DNA from: Spirosoma rhododendri
GTDB taxonomy: Bacteria; Bacteroidota; Bacteroidia; Cytophagales; Spirosomataceae
NCBI RefSeq assembly: GCF_012849055.1
Contig: NZ_CP051677.1
Location: 1,564,501-1,628,500 of the forward strand
Direction: 5' to 3'
DNA length: 64,000 nt
A program made the position numbers and the translations under genes. How positions within the stretch are numbered: position 1 is the stretch's first letter; every line of letters begins with the position of its first letter. A model generated the notes under the pieces. That model did not search any database, had not been told where the DNA came from, and worked only from the letters and a program-made list of their open reading frames with translations. This document shows positions 32,984 through 41,331 of the stretch, piece by piece.

Positions 32984-34216
32984 ATGACACCCCAACTGAC
33001 AAAAAAATGGCTGCTGACGGCGTGGCTGCTGGGACTGGCATTCATGGCAAAAGCCCAGCTGTATGATCCGTCGGCGTTCGATAAAAAATACGATGGTCTG
33101 CTGAAGCACCCCGGCGTTCAGATTGAATCGGCGGAGGCTATCAACCAGATGTACAATTACAAGTTCTACGATGCCGATAAGGAGTTTCGGTGGTTGCGGC
33201 TGCGCTACCCGAAACACCCGATGCCATACTTCCTGCTGGGGCTGGCGGAGTGGTGGAAGATCGTGCCGAACACCGATGTTACCGACTACGACGATAAGTG
33301 TATCATGTACATGGACTCGACCATTGCACTGGCCGAAAAACTGTACGACAACAGCGAAAACAAGCTGGAACCAGCGTTTTTTCTGGCGGCTGCTTACGCG
33401 TTTAAAGGTCGGTTGTATTCCGAGCGGAAGAAGTGGACAAAGGCGACTTTTGCCGGTAAGAATGCGCTGAAATATTTCCAGCAGTGTAAGGGCAATGCGG
33501 ATTTCAGTCCTGAATTGCTCTTCGGCGACGGGATGTACAACTACTACGCCCAGTGGATTCCGGAAAATTACCCGTTGCTGAAGCCAATCCTGATGTTCTT
33601 TCCGAAAGGAAACAAGCAGCAGGGTATCAAGGAACTTGAAAAAACGGCCAACTCAGCGTTTTATACGCGGGTCGAAGCGCGCTATTTCCTGCTTCAGATC
33701 TACAGCATGGAAAATCAGTACGAAAAAGCGTACGAGATGGCCAAGTATATGACCGAGCAGTATCCCGACAACCCGTTCTTCGAGCGGTACTATGCCCGGT
33801 CGGCATTTGTTGTTGGCAAGATTGCGGAGGCTGAGCGACTGTCGAAAGATATTCTGGATAAAATCAGTCGGTCGCAGTCGGGCTACGAAGCTGTGAGCGG
33901 TCGGACGGCGGCTTACATCGTTGCTTACATCAACCAGCACTTCTACAAGAACAACGCGCTGGCGAAGGAGTACTACCAAAAGTCGATTGATTTTGCGAAG
34001 CAGTCGAATTCAACCAATGCGGGCTACTACTGGTCGTCGGTGCTGGCGCTGGGTAAGATTGCCATGCAGGAGAAACAGTATGATCAGGCGCAGGCTTATT
34101 TCAACGAGGTGACGGATAAGGCAGAACGCAAATCCAGTCAGTACAAGGAAGCGAAAAAGTCGCTCGACGAGTGGAAGAAGATTCGGCGGGAAGAACGGCG
34201 AAAACGGCGGGACTAA
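32984..34216 (+). CDS. Exported TPR-repeat protein
   Basis: A 410-residue protein with a signal peptide (about residues 1-24, GLAFMAKAQ). The mature part is helical with tetratricopeptide-like pairs, for example 'EARYFLLQIYSMENQYEKAYEMAKYMTEQYPDNPFFERYYAR' and 'VLALGKIAMQEKQYDQAQAYFNEVTDKA'. The C-terminus is very basic (KKIRREERRKRRD). It is probably a periplasmic scaffold. The function is unknown. A terminator follows at 34231-34271. Confidence 0.82.
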   Translation: MTPQLTKKWLLTAWLLGLAFMAKAQLYDPSAFDKKYDGLLKHPGVQIESAEAINQMYNYKFYDADKEFRWLRLRYPKHPMPYFLLGLAEWWKIVPNTDVTDYDDKCIMYMDSTIALAEKLYDNSENKLEPAFFLAAAYAFKGRLYSERKKWTKATFAGKNALKYFQQCKGNADFSPELLFGDGMYNYYAQWIPENYPLLKPILMFFPKGNKQQGIKELEKTANSAFYTRVEARYFLLQIYSMENQYEKAYEMAKYMTEQYPDNPFFERYYARSAFVVGKIAEAERLSKDILDKISRSQSGYEAVSGRTAAYIVAYINQHFYKNNALAKEYYQKSIDFAKQSNSTNAGYYWSSVLALGKIAMQEKQYDQAQAYFNEVTDKAERKSSQYKEAKKSLDEWKKIRREERRKRRD

Positions 34217-34230
34217 CCCAGCAGCTATAC

Positions 34231-34271
34231 AAAAAGGCCGCAGGATCCAATCGGAATCCTGCGGCCTTTTT
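34231..34271. terminator. Bidirectional terminator
   Basis: A 16-bp perfect stem 34231-34246 / 34256-34271 (core GGCCGCAGGAT), A-run on the left and T-run on the right. It separates the TPR gene (plus) from the Lrp-type regulator (minus). Confidence 0.9.
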
Positions 34272-34289
34272 GGGCTTATACCCGGCTTA

Positions 34290-34760
34290 TCAGGGGATAG
34301 GCAGTACTTTGCTTTCTTTGAATGTCGACATGATCACCATCGTTTGCGTGCTGGCGACTTCATTGATTTCGTTGATGACATCAAGCATCAGGGCCTGATA
34401 CGTCGAAATATCTTTCGACACGACTTTCAGCAGGAAATCGCCTGAGCCGGTAATGTGGTGGCACTCGATAATCTCGGGAATCTTGTTGACCTGGTCGACA
34501 AACGACATGGTCGTGTCTTTTTTGTGACCGACCAGCGTCACCATAACGAACGTAGTTACGCCCAGACTGACTTTATCCCGGTTTAGCTGGGCGTGGTAGC
34601 TTTGGATAATGCCCGACGTTTCAAGCTTTTTGACGCGCTCCAGCGTAGGGGCAGGCGACAGGCCGATTTCTTTGGAAAGCTGGGCGTTTGTAATTTTTGC
34701 GTTGGATTGTAAGATCTCAAGAACGTTACGATCTATATGATCTAACTTTTGGCTCGACAT
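34290..34760 (-). CDS. Lrp/AsnC family transcriptional regulator
   Basis: A 156-residue regulator. The N-terminal winged helix-turn-helix is 'LDHIDRNVLEILQSNAKITNAQLSKEIGLSPAPTLERVKKLE' (residues 6-48); the C-terminal RAM/ligand-binding domain has 'VDQVNKIPEIIECHHITGSGDFLLKV', the usual effector segment. The proteins form octamers and sense amino acids. A TACCTTTC -7-like element with a TTG 18 bases further up lies at 34778-34806 on the minus strand. Targets are unknown. Confidence 0.93.
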   Translation of the reverse strand: MSSQKLDHIDRNVLEILQSNAKITNAQLSKEIGLSPAPTLERVKKLETSGIIQSYHAQLNRDKVSLGVTTFVMVTLVGHKKDTTMSFVDQVNKIPEIIECHHITGSGDFLLKVVSKDISTYQALMLDVINEINEVASTQTMVIMSTFKESKVLPIP

Positions 34761-34938
34761 AAACGAAGCGTTATCTATGAAAGGTATTGTCTAAAAAGGA
34801 TGTGCAAGGTAGCCAGTTTTTTAGAAGAAAAAGGTCTAAAAATTATTGGTTTACTGCAAAAGGCGGAATATACGTTGCCTATTCATACAATTGACGCGGC
34901 AAAACTAACGGAAAATTAGGGGATGCCAAATGCGCTGC

Positions 34939-35232
34939 TTATCGTTTGGCTATCTTATTGAGTGTCACGGTCCGTTGCTGATTCGATTTGAAGCGGGCAT
35001 CGTCAACGGCCGACAGGGCCGCGTGCTTGGTTGACCGCCCCTGCACACGGGCCCGCCACCGACGCCACGATGCGGGCTTCAATTCCCGGCGCATCAGCTC
35101 GATCACCGCCTGCTCCGACAAGCCAAACTGACTTTCTATAGCATCGAACGGGGTACGATCTTCCCAGGCCATTTCAATAATTCGATCGATATCGGTATCG
35201 GCCAGGTCTGCTGGTAGTTCTGCTTGTTTCAT
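34939..35232 (-). CDS. TIGR03643 / DUF2805 family protein
   Basis: A 97-residue protein. 'DIDRIIEMAWEDRTPFDAIESQFGLSEQAVIELMRRELKPASWRRWRARV' is the family signature: a helix-turn-helix-like start followed by a basic helix, then 'QGRSTKHAAL'. The family is small and uncharacterised, and its genes are often near DUF2256 and photolyase/cryptochrome-like genes. The neighbouring divergent gene is a DUF2256 protein, as expected; no photolyase is in the window. Confidence 0.85.
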   Translation of the reverse strand: MKQAELPADLADTDIDRIIEMAWEDRTPFDAIESQFGLSEQAVIELMRRELKPASWRRWRARVQGRSTKHAALSAVDDARFKSNQQRTVTLNKIAKR

Positions 35233-35359
35233 GGGGGGCTAACGTAAGAATGGTCGGTACCGTGTCAATAAGTTAGGCAACGGAATCAATACGTGGATTA
35301 CGCGGCTTGGTCGGTGCTGCCACCATAAACCAATCCGTAAAACGAACTGTTTTTTATCC

Positions 35360-35518
35360 ATGAAGATGCGGAAGAAGTCGGAGTTGCCGACGAAAATTTG
35401 CCCGGTATGCAATCGGCCGTTTGCATGGCGAAAAAAATGGGAACGTGACTGGGACAGTGTCGTCTATTGCAGCGATGCCTGCCGTTCGGCCAGTAAGCGG
35501 CAAAAATCGATCGACTAA
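35360..35518 (+). CDS. DUF2256 zinc-ribbon-like protein
   Basis: A 52-residue protein starting [17 protein letters not shown]. Four cysteines in two pairs, 'CPVC' and 'YCSDAC', flank the conserved '[17 protein letters not shown]', which defines DUF2256. It probably binds zinc. It is divergent from the TIGR03643 gene with a 127-base gap, so the two can share a promoter region. The function is unknown. Confidence 0.88.
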   Translation: MKMRKKSELPTKICPVCNRPFAWRKKWERDWDSVVYCSDACRSASKRQKSID

Positions 35519-35572
35519 AGCATGCCTGTCCGGCTGGTGGTCGTTATTTTTGGCAGATAACTTGTCCTGCCA

Positions 35573-37270
35573 ATGCGCGTTACCGCTCTCGTTAGCTTTC
35601 TTTTCCTGTTCCTGATTGGTATTAGCTGCCGCCGACCGCAGCCAGTGGTTGTGCGCAAACCCGCCCCCCGGCCTGCCACGAAGCCCGTAGCAGCTAAACC
35701 GCTGCCTGCCAAAGCACCTACTCCTAGGCCGACCCCGACCAAACCTGCCATGGGTACGCCCGCACCGATCGATACGGTGGCGTATGAGCTGGCCGACGCC
35801 GACGCGTCGGCTCCACCAAAGCGGGAGTTTCGGGCCGTCTGGATTGCAACCATCGACAATATCGACTGGCCCAGCCGCAAAGGATTGCCCGTTGCCGATC
35901 AGCAGCGTGAGATTGTTTCGATGTTCAACGCCCATCAGCAAATGGGGCTGAATGCGGTTATCGTGCAGATTCGGTCGGCTGCCGATGCGTTCTATGCGCG
36001 GGGTTCCGAGCCGTGGTCGGAATGGCTGACCGGTCAGCAGGGGTTAGCGCCGGAGCCGTTCTACGACCCGATGGAGTTTATGATCGAGGAAGCCCATCAG
36101 CGCGGACTGGAGTTCCACGCGTGGTTCAATCTCGACCGGGTAACGTTCAGCAGAAACTCCAGCGTCGCGACCAGTAACATTATGTATCGGCACCCCGAAT
36201 GGCTACTGAGTTATGGTGGCCGTAAGCTGTTTAATCTGGGCCTGCCCGCCGTTCGCTCCTACATCGCTGGTATTGTGGCCAACGTCGTGCGGGAGTACGA
36301 TGTCGATGGGATTCACTTCGACGATTACTTCTACCCATACGCCGAACCCGGTCAGGTACTGCGCGACGATAGCACGTATCTGGCGAACTACAACGGCATG
36401 AAAAAAGAGGACTGGCGACGCGACAACGTAACCCGGCTCATCCGGGAATTGCGCGACTCGATCCGGGCCAACAAGCCGTGGGTAAAGTTTGGTATCAGTC
36501 CGTTTGGCATCTGGAAAAACAAACGCAACGATGTCGAAGGCTCCGAGACGAATGGTGGGCAGTCTTACTATGACAACTACGCCGATACCCGGCAATGGAT
36601 TCGGGAGGGGCTGATGGACTATATTGTGCCTCAGGTGTACTTCAGCACCGAATTTGGTCGCGCACCCTATAGAACGCTGGTCGACTGGTGGACGCGCAAC
36701 CTGCGTCCAACCTGCCATTTGTACGTTGGGCAGGCTATCTACCGGGTCGGGCGGGGTTCCGAGCGTGATCCGGGCTGGGGTAAACTAACGGAATTCCCCG
36801 ACCAGATCCGTCATAACCGGCTGGCTCCGGGCGTGAAGGGCAGCGTGTTGTTCAGCGCGAAAAACATTACGCTCAATCCCATGGCGTTCCGTGATTCGTT
36901 GCAGCAGAATTTCTACCGGTACACAGCGCTGGTCCCCGCCATGCCCTGGCTCGACAGTATCCCACCCCTGCCCCCGCGCGACCTACGCGCAGCCGACACA
37001 CCAGACGGGGTTGAACTGCGCTGGCTGCAACCCGTTCCCGCGCTCGACGGCGACGAGGCAAACGGCTATCTGGTGTATCGGTTTGAAGGCCACCGGCCGC
37101 GTATTCGCCTGAACGACCCGCGTTGCATTGTCGGTCGGTGTAACGGCGAACTCAGCACGCAGTTTGTCGATCGTGCGGCTGACGTGCACAAAAAGTACGT
37201 GTACGTTGTGACGTCGATTGACCGGTTGAACAACGAGAGCCGGGAGGTATTTGTAAAGATCAGGCACTAA
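35573..37270 (+). CDS. Family 10-like glycosyl hydrolase (GHL10/DUF187) lipoprotein
   Basis: A 565-residue lipoprotein: lipobox IGISC (Cys at residue 19), then a Pro/Ala/Lys-rich linker to about residue 70. The GHL10 TIM-barrel begins at 'REFRAVWIATIDNIDWPS' and shows 'LNAVIVQIRSAADAFY', 'GLEFHAWFNLDRV', 'YDVDGIHFDDYFYPY' (acidic catalytic region) and 'WVKFGISPFGIW'. The C-terminal ~110 residues form an FN3-like domain (LPPRDLRAADTPDGVELRW). It is expected to act on cell-wall or polysaccharide glycans at the cell surface. Its 3' end overlaps the convergent ispH end by 11 bases. Confidence 0.88.
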   Translation: MRVTALVSFLFLFLIGISCRRPQPVVVRKPAPRPATKPVAAKPLPAKAPTPRPTPTKPAMGTPAPIDTVAYELADADASAPPKREFRAVWIATIDNIDWPSRKGLPVADQQREIVSMFNAHQQMGLNAVIVQIRSAADAFYARGSEPWSEWLTGQQGLAPEPFYDPMEFMIEEAHQRGLEFHAWFNLDRVTFSRNSSVATSNIMYRHPEWLLSYGGRKLFNLGLPAVRSYIAGIVANVVREYDVDGIHFDDYFYPYAEPGQVLRDDSTYLANYNGMKKEDWRRDNVTRLIRELRDSIRANKPWVKFGISPFGIWKNKRNDVEGSETNGGQSYYDNYADTRQWIREGLMDYIVPQVYFSTEFGRAPYRTLVDWWTRNLRPTCHLYVGQAIYRVGRGSERDPGWGKLTEFPDQIRHNRLAPGVKGSVLFSAKNITLNPMAFRDSLQQNFYRYTALVPAMPWLDSIPPLPPRDLRAADTPDGVELRWLQPVPALDGDEANGYLVYRFEGHRPRIRLNDPRCIVGRCNGELSTQFVDRAADVHKKYVYVVTSIDRLNNESREVFVKIRH

Positions 37271-38489
37271 ACGCCTGCATGACCGTGTCGATGGATTGTG
37301 CGTCGGGAAAAAAGCTGACGAGTCGCAGCAGAATGCCCTCCACCACCGCGTCGGGGCAGGAGGCTCCGCAGGTCAGCAGGATTGTAACAGGCCGACGGTT
37401 GGGAATGAACTGCTCCGTTACAATCTCGGCTTTGGTCGATAAATCGAAGTGGCGAATCAGGTCAGCCGACAAAATCTTCTGGTCTGACTCGATAAAATAA
37501 GTCGGCAACTTCTCGGCGCACAATTCGACCAGGTGGGCGGTGTTCGACGAATTGTACCCACCCGCCACGACCGCAAAATCGGCCGGGTAAGTCAGCAGCG
37601 CGTAGGTCGCGTCCTGATTATCGTTGGTGGCGTAGCAAAGCGTGTCGCGGGTATTGGCGAAGTGCATGTCGACCTGATCGGGTTGCAGCTGATACTGGTC
37701 AATCATTACCTGCTTCAAATAATCGGCAATGCCCTGTGTGTCAGACGCTAGCATAGTCGTCTGGTTCACAACGCCAATGCGCTGCAAATCGCGGTCGGGG
37801 TCGAAACCGGCGGAATACTGGTCGGCAAATTCGCTGTAGAATTGCTCCGCCGGGAGCTCGTGGGTGATATACTGAGCGAGCCGTTTGGCCTGCTTCATAT
37901 CTTTCACCACAACCGTAGGGGCGGCTTCCTTACTGTGCGAAAACGTCGCCCGTGTCTCTTCGTGCGTTGGCTTGCCGTGTACCACAACCGTATAGGCCTT
38001 CTGGCCAATCTGCCCGGCTTTATTCCATACCTTTTCCACAAATGGGCAGGTCGTATCGTAGCGGGCCACGTCGAGACCAATCGCGGCAAGTTGCTGTTGG
38101 GTTTCGAGGGTTGTACCGAATGCCGGGATGATAACTACATCGTCGGCCGTCAGATCCGACCACGGGATAAGTTGCCGACCGGCCGTATCCATGAGAAACT
38201 GCACACCCCTCGCCTGTAAATCAGCGTTTACGTCGGGGTTGTGAATCATCTCGCTGAGCAGATAAATACGTTTACCTGCATTCTCCGCAATGGCTTTGTA
38301 GGCAATCTCGATGGCGTTTTCGACGCCATAGCAGAAACCAAAATGCCGGGCTACCAAAAACCGAACGGGGCCGAAATCAAGCACCGTGGGGGTAAAATCT
38401 CGCTTGAGTTTGTCGCGCTTCCGTCGAAACTCTTTGATTGGTGAAATGACGTGGCTGCGGTAATAGTCAGGAATGTCGAACGATTTCAT
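37260..38489 (-). CDS. ispH: 4-hydroxy-3-methylbut-2-enyl diphosphate reductase
   Basis: A 409-residue Fe-S enzyme that makes IPP and DMAPP at the end of the MEP isoprenoid pathway. The three cluster cysteines are seen in 'FGFCYGVENAIEI', 'TTCPFVEKVWN' and 'LTCGASCPDAVVEGIL'; 'LSEMIHNPDVN' and 'HGKPTHEETRATFSH' carry the active-site His. It is longer than E. coli IspH (316 residues) because of an N-terminal segment and insertions, as in relatives. I took the ATG at 38489; the open frame upstream is not coding. The 3' end overlaps the GH10-like gene by 11 bases. Confidence 0.95.
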   Translation of the reverse strand: MKSFDIPDYYRSHVISPIKEFRRKRDKLKRDFTPTVLDFGPVRFLVARHFGFCYGVENAIEIAYKAIAENAGKRIYLLSEMIHNPDVNADLQARGVQFLMDTAGRQLIPWSDLTADDVVIIPAFGTTLETQQQLAAIGLDVARYDTTCPFVEKVWNKAGQIGQKAYTVVVHGKPTHEETRATFSHSKEAAPTVVVKDMKQAKRLAQYITHELPAEQFYSEFADQYSAGFDPDRDLQRIGVVNQTTMLASDTQGIADYLKQVMIDQYQLQPDQVDMHFANTRDTLCYATNDNQDATYALLTYPADFAVVAGGYNSSNTAHLVELCAEKLPTYFIESDQKILSADLIRHFDLSTKAEIVTEQFIPNRRPVTILLTCGASCPDAVVEGILLRLVSFFPDAQSIDTVMQAFSA

Positions 38490-38681
38490 GATTCGGCGGC
38501 TAAACGGCCCGGTGGTAATGCGTCCTGCAAAACTACATCCGGTTGCTTTGTTAACAATTGGCCGGGGGGCTTCGTTCTCAGGCACACTCTCTGCTACCGT
38601 GCCGCTCAAACAACTCAGGAACAAAAACTGAGCGTACTAACTTGTGTGCTGTTGCGGGAGAAAAAGGTAGGGCGGGGCTAA

Positions 38682-40205
38682 TCAGCGCGAGAGTACCCGA
38701 CCAAGGATGTCATCCAGGTATTCGCGGGTGTTAGCCAGCCGGGGTACTTTGTGTTGACCGCCCAGTTTGCCGCGCTGCTTCATCCAGGTGTAGAACGTAC
38801 CACGGGGTACCACATGGATGCGGGGTGGGCGCAGCACAAAGTCGTTGTATCGCTTGGCGTCGTAGTCCGAATTGATCTCCCGTAACGTCTGATCGAGAAT
38901 CTGTTCAAATCGGCTCATGCTGACGGGTTCCTGCGCGAATTCGATAATCCATTCGTGGCAACCGCTCGTGCCGTTACCCATATAAACTGGTCCAGCAGTA
39001 TAGTCAGCAATCACAGCGCCGGTTGCTTCGCAGGCGCGGGTAACGGCCACTTCCGCGTTTTCCACGATCATTTCTTCGCCAAATGCATTGATGAAATGCT
39101 TGGTGCGGCCGCTTACCTTCAGGCGGTGCGGGTACAGCGACGTAAACCGGACGGTATCGCCCACGCGGTAACGCCATAGCCCGCCGTTGGTCGAGACGAT
39201 GAGCGCATAATTCTGGTCGAGTTCGACTTCGTCGATCGTTAGTGCTTTCGGGTACGGCTGATTCGATTCCGCGATGGGCACAAACTCGTAAAAAATGCCA
39301 TAGTCGAGCATAAGCAGCATCTCGCCGGGCCGACCCATATCATCCTGGATGGCAAAAAATCCTTCCGATGCGTTATACACTTCCTGATACCGTACTGACT
39401 CTGAGGGGAATACCTGCTGCCGGAACAGGTCGCGGTAGGGTTGGAAGTTGACAGCCCCATGAACGAGCAGTTCAAAATTGGGCCAAACTTCCAAGATGTT
39501 TTGCTTCCCCGTCCGGGCCAGAATCTTATCGATCAGCACCAGACCCCAGGTCGGCGCGCCGAGCATACTGGTTACGTTCTGATCTTTCGTAATGTCGGCC
39601 ATCCGGTCGAGCTTACTTTCCCATTCGTCCATCAGTGCCACCTCCACCGATGGCGTGCGGATGAATTGCGCCCAGCTTGGCAGGTTTTTCATGACCACCG
39701 CCGACACATCACCGGCGGCACTGTTGGCCGCGTAAGGGTTGCCCTGCAAACTACCGCCAATCGACAATCCTTTACCATCAAACGTCCGGCTGTCGGGGTG
39801 GTTGGCCACGTAGAGGGCCATCATGTCTTTGCCCCCTTTGAAATGCCCTTCGTCCAGCGATTCGGGCGTAACGGGAATAAACTTGCTGCGGGCATTGGTG
39901 GTGCCCGACGATTTGGCGAACCACCGCACCGGCGACGGCCACAGTACTTTACTTTCGCCCATCATGACCCGCTCGATGTACGGAAACAGGTCTTCGTAGC
40001 TGGAAATGGGAACCTGCCGCTGAAAATCAGCGACGCTGCGGATGGATTTGTACTGATGCTGCTTCCCCCACTCTGTACGCGTTCCCGACCGGATGAGCTG
40101 CGAAAAGGTACGCTGCTGCACCGCGCCAGGATCTTTCATCATGGCTTCGATGCGGGGCAAACGCCGTTGCAACAGCCATTTAAGCGTAGTGTTTAAGAGG
40201 GTCAT
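38682..40205 (-). CDS. GH3-family acyl-adenylate enzyme
   Basis: A 507-residue protein of the GH3 superfamily named after plant auxin-responsive enzymes. Signatures are 'WFAKSSGTTNARSKFIPVT' (phosphate-binding loop), 'YNASEGFFAIQDD' and 'WRYRVGDTVRFTSLYPHRLKVSGRTKHFINAFGEEM', the latter linking the two domains of ANL-type ligases. Plant members join amino acids to hormones with ATP. Bacterial members are widespread in Bacteroidota but have no clear substrate. Reaction type here is inferred from the fold. It is monocistronic. Confidence 0.9.
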   Translation of the reverse strand: MTLLNTTLKWLLQRRLPRIEAMMKDPGAVQQRTFSQLIRSGTRTEWGKQHQYKSIRSVADFQRQVPISSYEDLFPYIERVMMGESKVLWPSPVRWFAKSSGTTNARSKFIPVTPESLDEGHFKGGKDMMALYVANHPDSRTFDGKGLSIGGSLQGNPYAANSAAGDVSAVVMKNLPSWAQFIRTPSVEVALMDEWESKLDRMADITKDQNVTSMLGAPTWGLVLIDKILARTGKQNILEVWPNFELLVHGAVNFQPYRDLFRQQVFPSESVRYQEVYNASEGFFAIQDDMGRPGEMLLMLDYGIFYEFVPIAESNQPYPKALTIDEVELDQNYALIVSTNGGLWRYRVGDTVRFTSLYPHRLKVSGRTKHFINAFGEEMIVENAEVAVTRACEATGAVIADYTAGPVYMGNGTSGCHEWIIEFAQEPVSMSRFEQILDQTLREINSDYDAKRYNDFVLRPPRIHVVPRGTFYTWMKQRGKLGGQHKVPRLANTREYLDDILGRVLSR

Positions 40206-40278
40206 GGTGCTAAAGTAAGCAGAAATTCGCCCGGCCAGTTTGACCTGATTTTAAAACTCGTCTTCGATGGCTTAGTTT

Positions 40279-41175
40279 TCACAAACCCACTGCCCGGTCT
40301 GGGTAATCGGTAATTAACCCATCGATACCCCAGCGTTTAAGCCGTTCCATATCCTTTCTCTGATTGACCGTCCATGGAATAACCTGAATACCCTGTTCGT
40401 GCAGCGATTGAATGGTTTTTCGGCTTAGTAGTCGATAATACGGGCTGTAGATGGCTGGTTTGAAACCCAGCTCTGCCAGATTCTTTTCTGCCCCGCGCAG
40501 GTTCTCGACCAGTGCCGCCAGCCTGACAGTTGGGTAATGACCTGCATCGGCCTGCTGCTTCCAGTGTTTGAGCACCGCAAAGTCAAAGCTCTGAATGATG
40601 ATTCGGTTTGCCGGAAGCCGGTCTTTCAGCACCGTCTGTACCAAATCACAAAAAGGCGCGGGTTCCGGCTGACTGATATTGTACTCACTGGCTTCGCTTT
40701 TCAGTTCGATGTTGTAAGCCACCGGCGGCAGATTATGCACCTGCCGATACGCTTCGACCCGCTCGATTACTTCGGAAAGCAACGGTTTGTATGCCTTTAA
40801 TCGTTGCTGTTCGGGGAACTTTGGATTGCCGTTCGAACCGGTGTCGTACCGACGTATCTCGTCGTAGGCCAGCCGGTATAGGTTGAGTTCTTTCTGCCGC
40901 GCTTTATCGACCGGCTTTCCATCGGGCGCAATGCTAAAGTCAGCGTTAAAGTAAGGGTCGTGCGACACGACCACCTGTTTGTCCTGGCTAATAACTACAT
41001 CCATTTCCAGCGTCGTTACGCCCAGATCAAGTGCTTTGATAAATGCCGGAATGGTATTTTCCGGCATCAGACCCCGGCAACCGCGATGCCCCTCGATGTC
41101 GAATGAGGCTGGTGGCTCAGTAGTGGGTGAAGTCATGGAAGTCAGGAACAGCAGCAGAGCAATGGGTAGGCGCAT
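40279..41175 (-). CDS. Glycerophosphodiester phosphodiesterase
   Basis: A 298-residue exported protein: signal peptide at residues 1-20, then a GDPD-type TIM barrel. 'DIEGHRGCRGLMPENTIPAF' contains the catalytic His and Arg, 'LEMDVVISQDKQVVVSHDP' the metal-binding Glu/Asp and second His, and 'VIPWTVNQRKDMERLKRWGIDGLITDYPD' is the family end. It hydrolyses glycerophosphodiesters to glycerol-3-phosphate and an alcohol in the periplasm. I took the ATG at 41175; the longer frame has no coding look. It is divergent from the acylase. Confidence 0.93.
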   Translation of the reverse strand: MRLPIALLLFLTSMTSPTTEPPASFDIEGHRGCRGLMPENTIPAFIKALDLGVTTLEMDVVISQDKQVVVSHDPYFNADFSIAPDGKPVDKARQKELNLYRLAYDEIRRYDTGSNGNPKFPEQQRLKAYKPLLSEVIERVEAYRQVHNLPPVAYNIELKSEASEYNISQPEPAPFCDLVQTVLKDRLPANRIIIQSFDFAVLKHWKQQADAGHYPTVRLAALVENLRGAEKNLAELGFKPAIYSPYYRLLSRKTIQSLHEQGIQVIPWTVNQRKDMERLKRWGIDGLITDYPDRAVGL

Positions 41176-41331
41176 GGGATAAGCAACTGAATCTGACCTC
41201 AAAAGTACACGACCATTCACAAATACCTTTCTTTTTATCGCAGAACCCACCAGCCGTAAAATGCATGAATTTTTAGTTGAATGGCGGAATAGCAATCTTG
41301 CAGAACCAACCCCTACTCCTCATTCCGTTCT

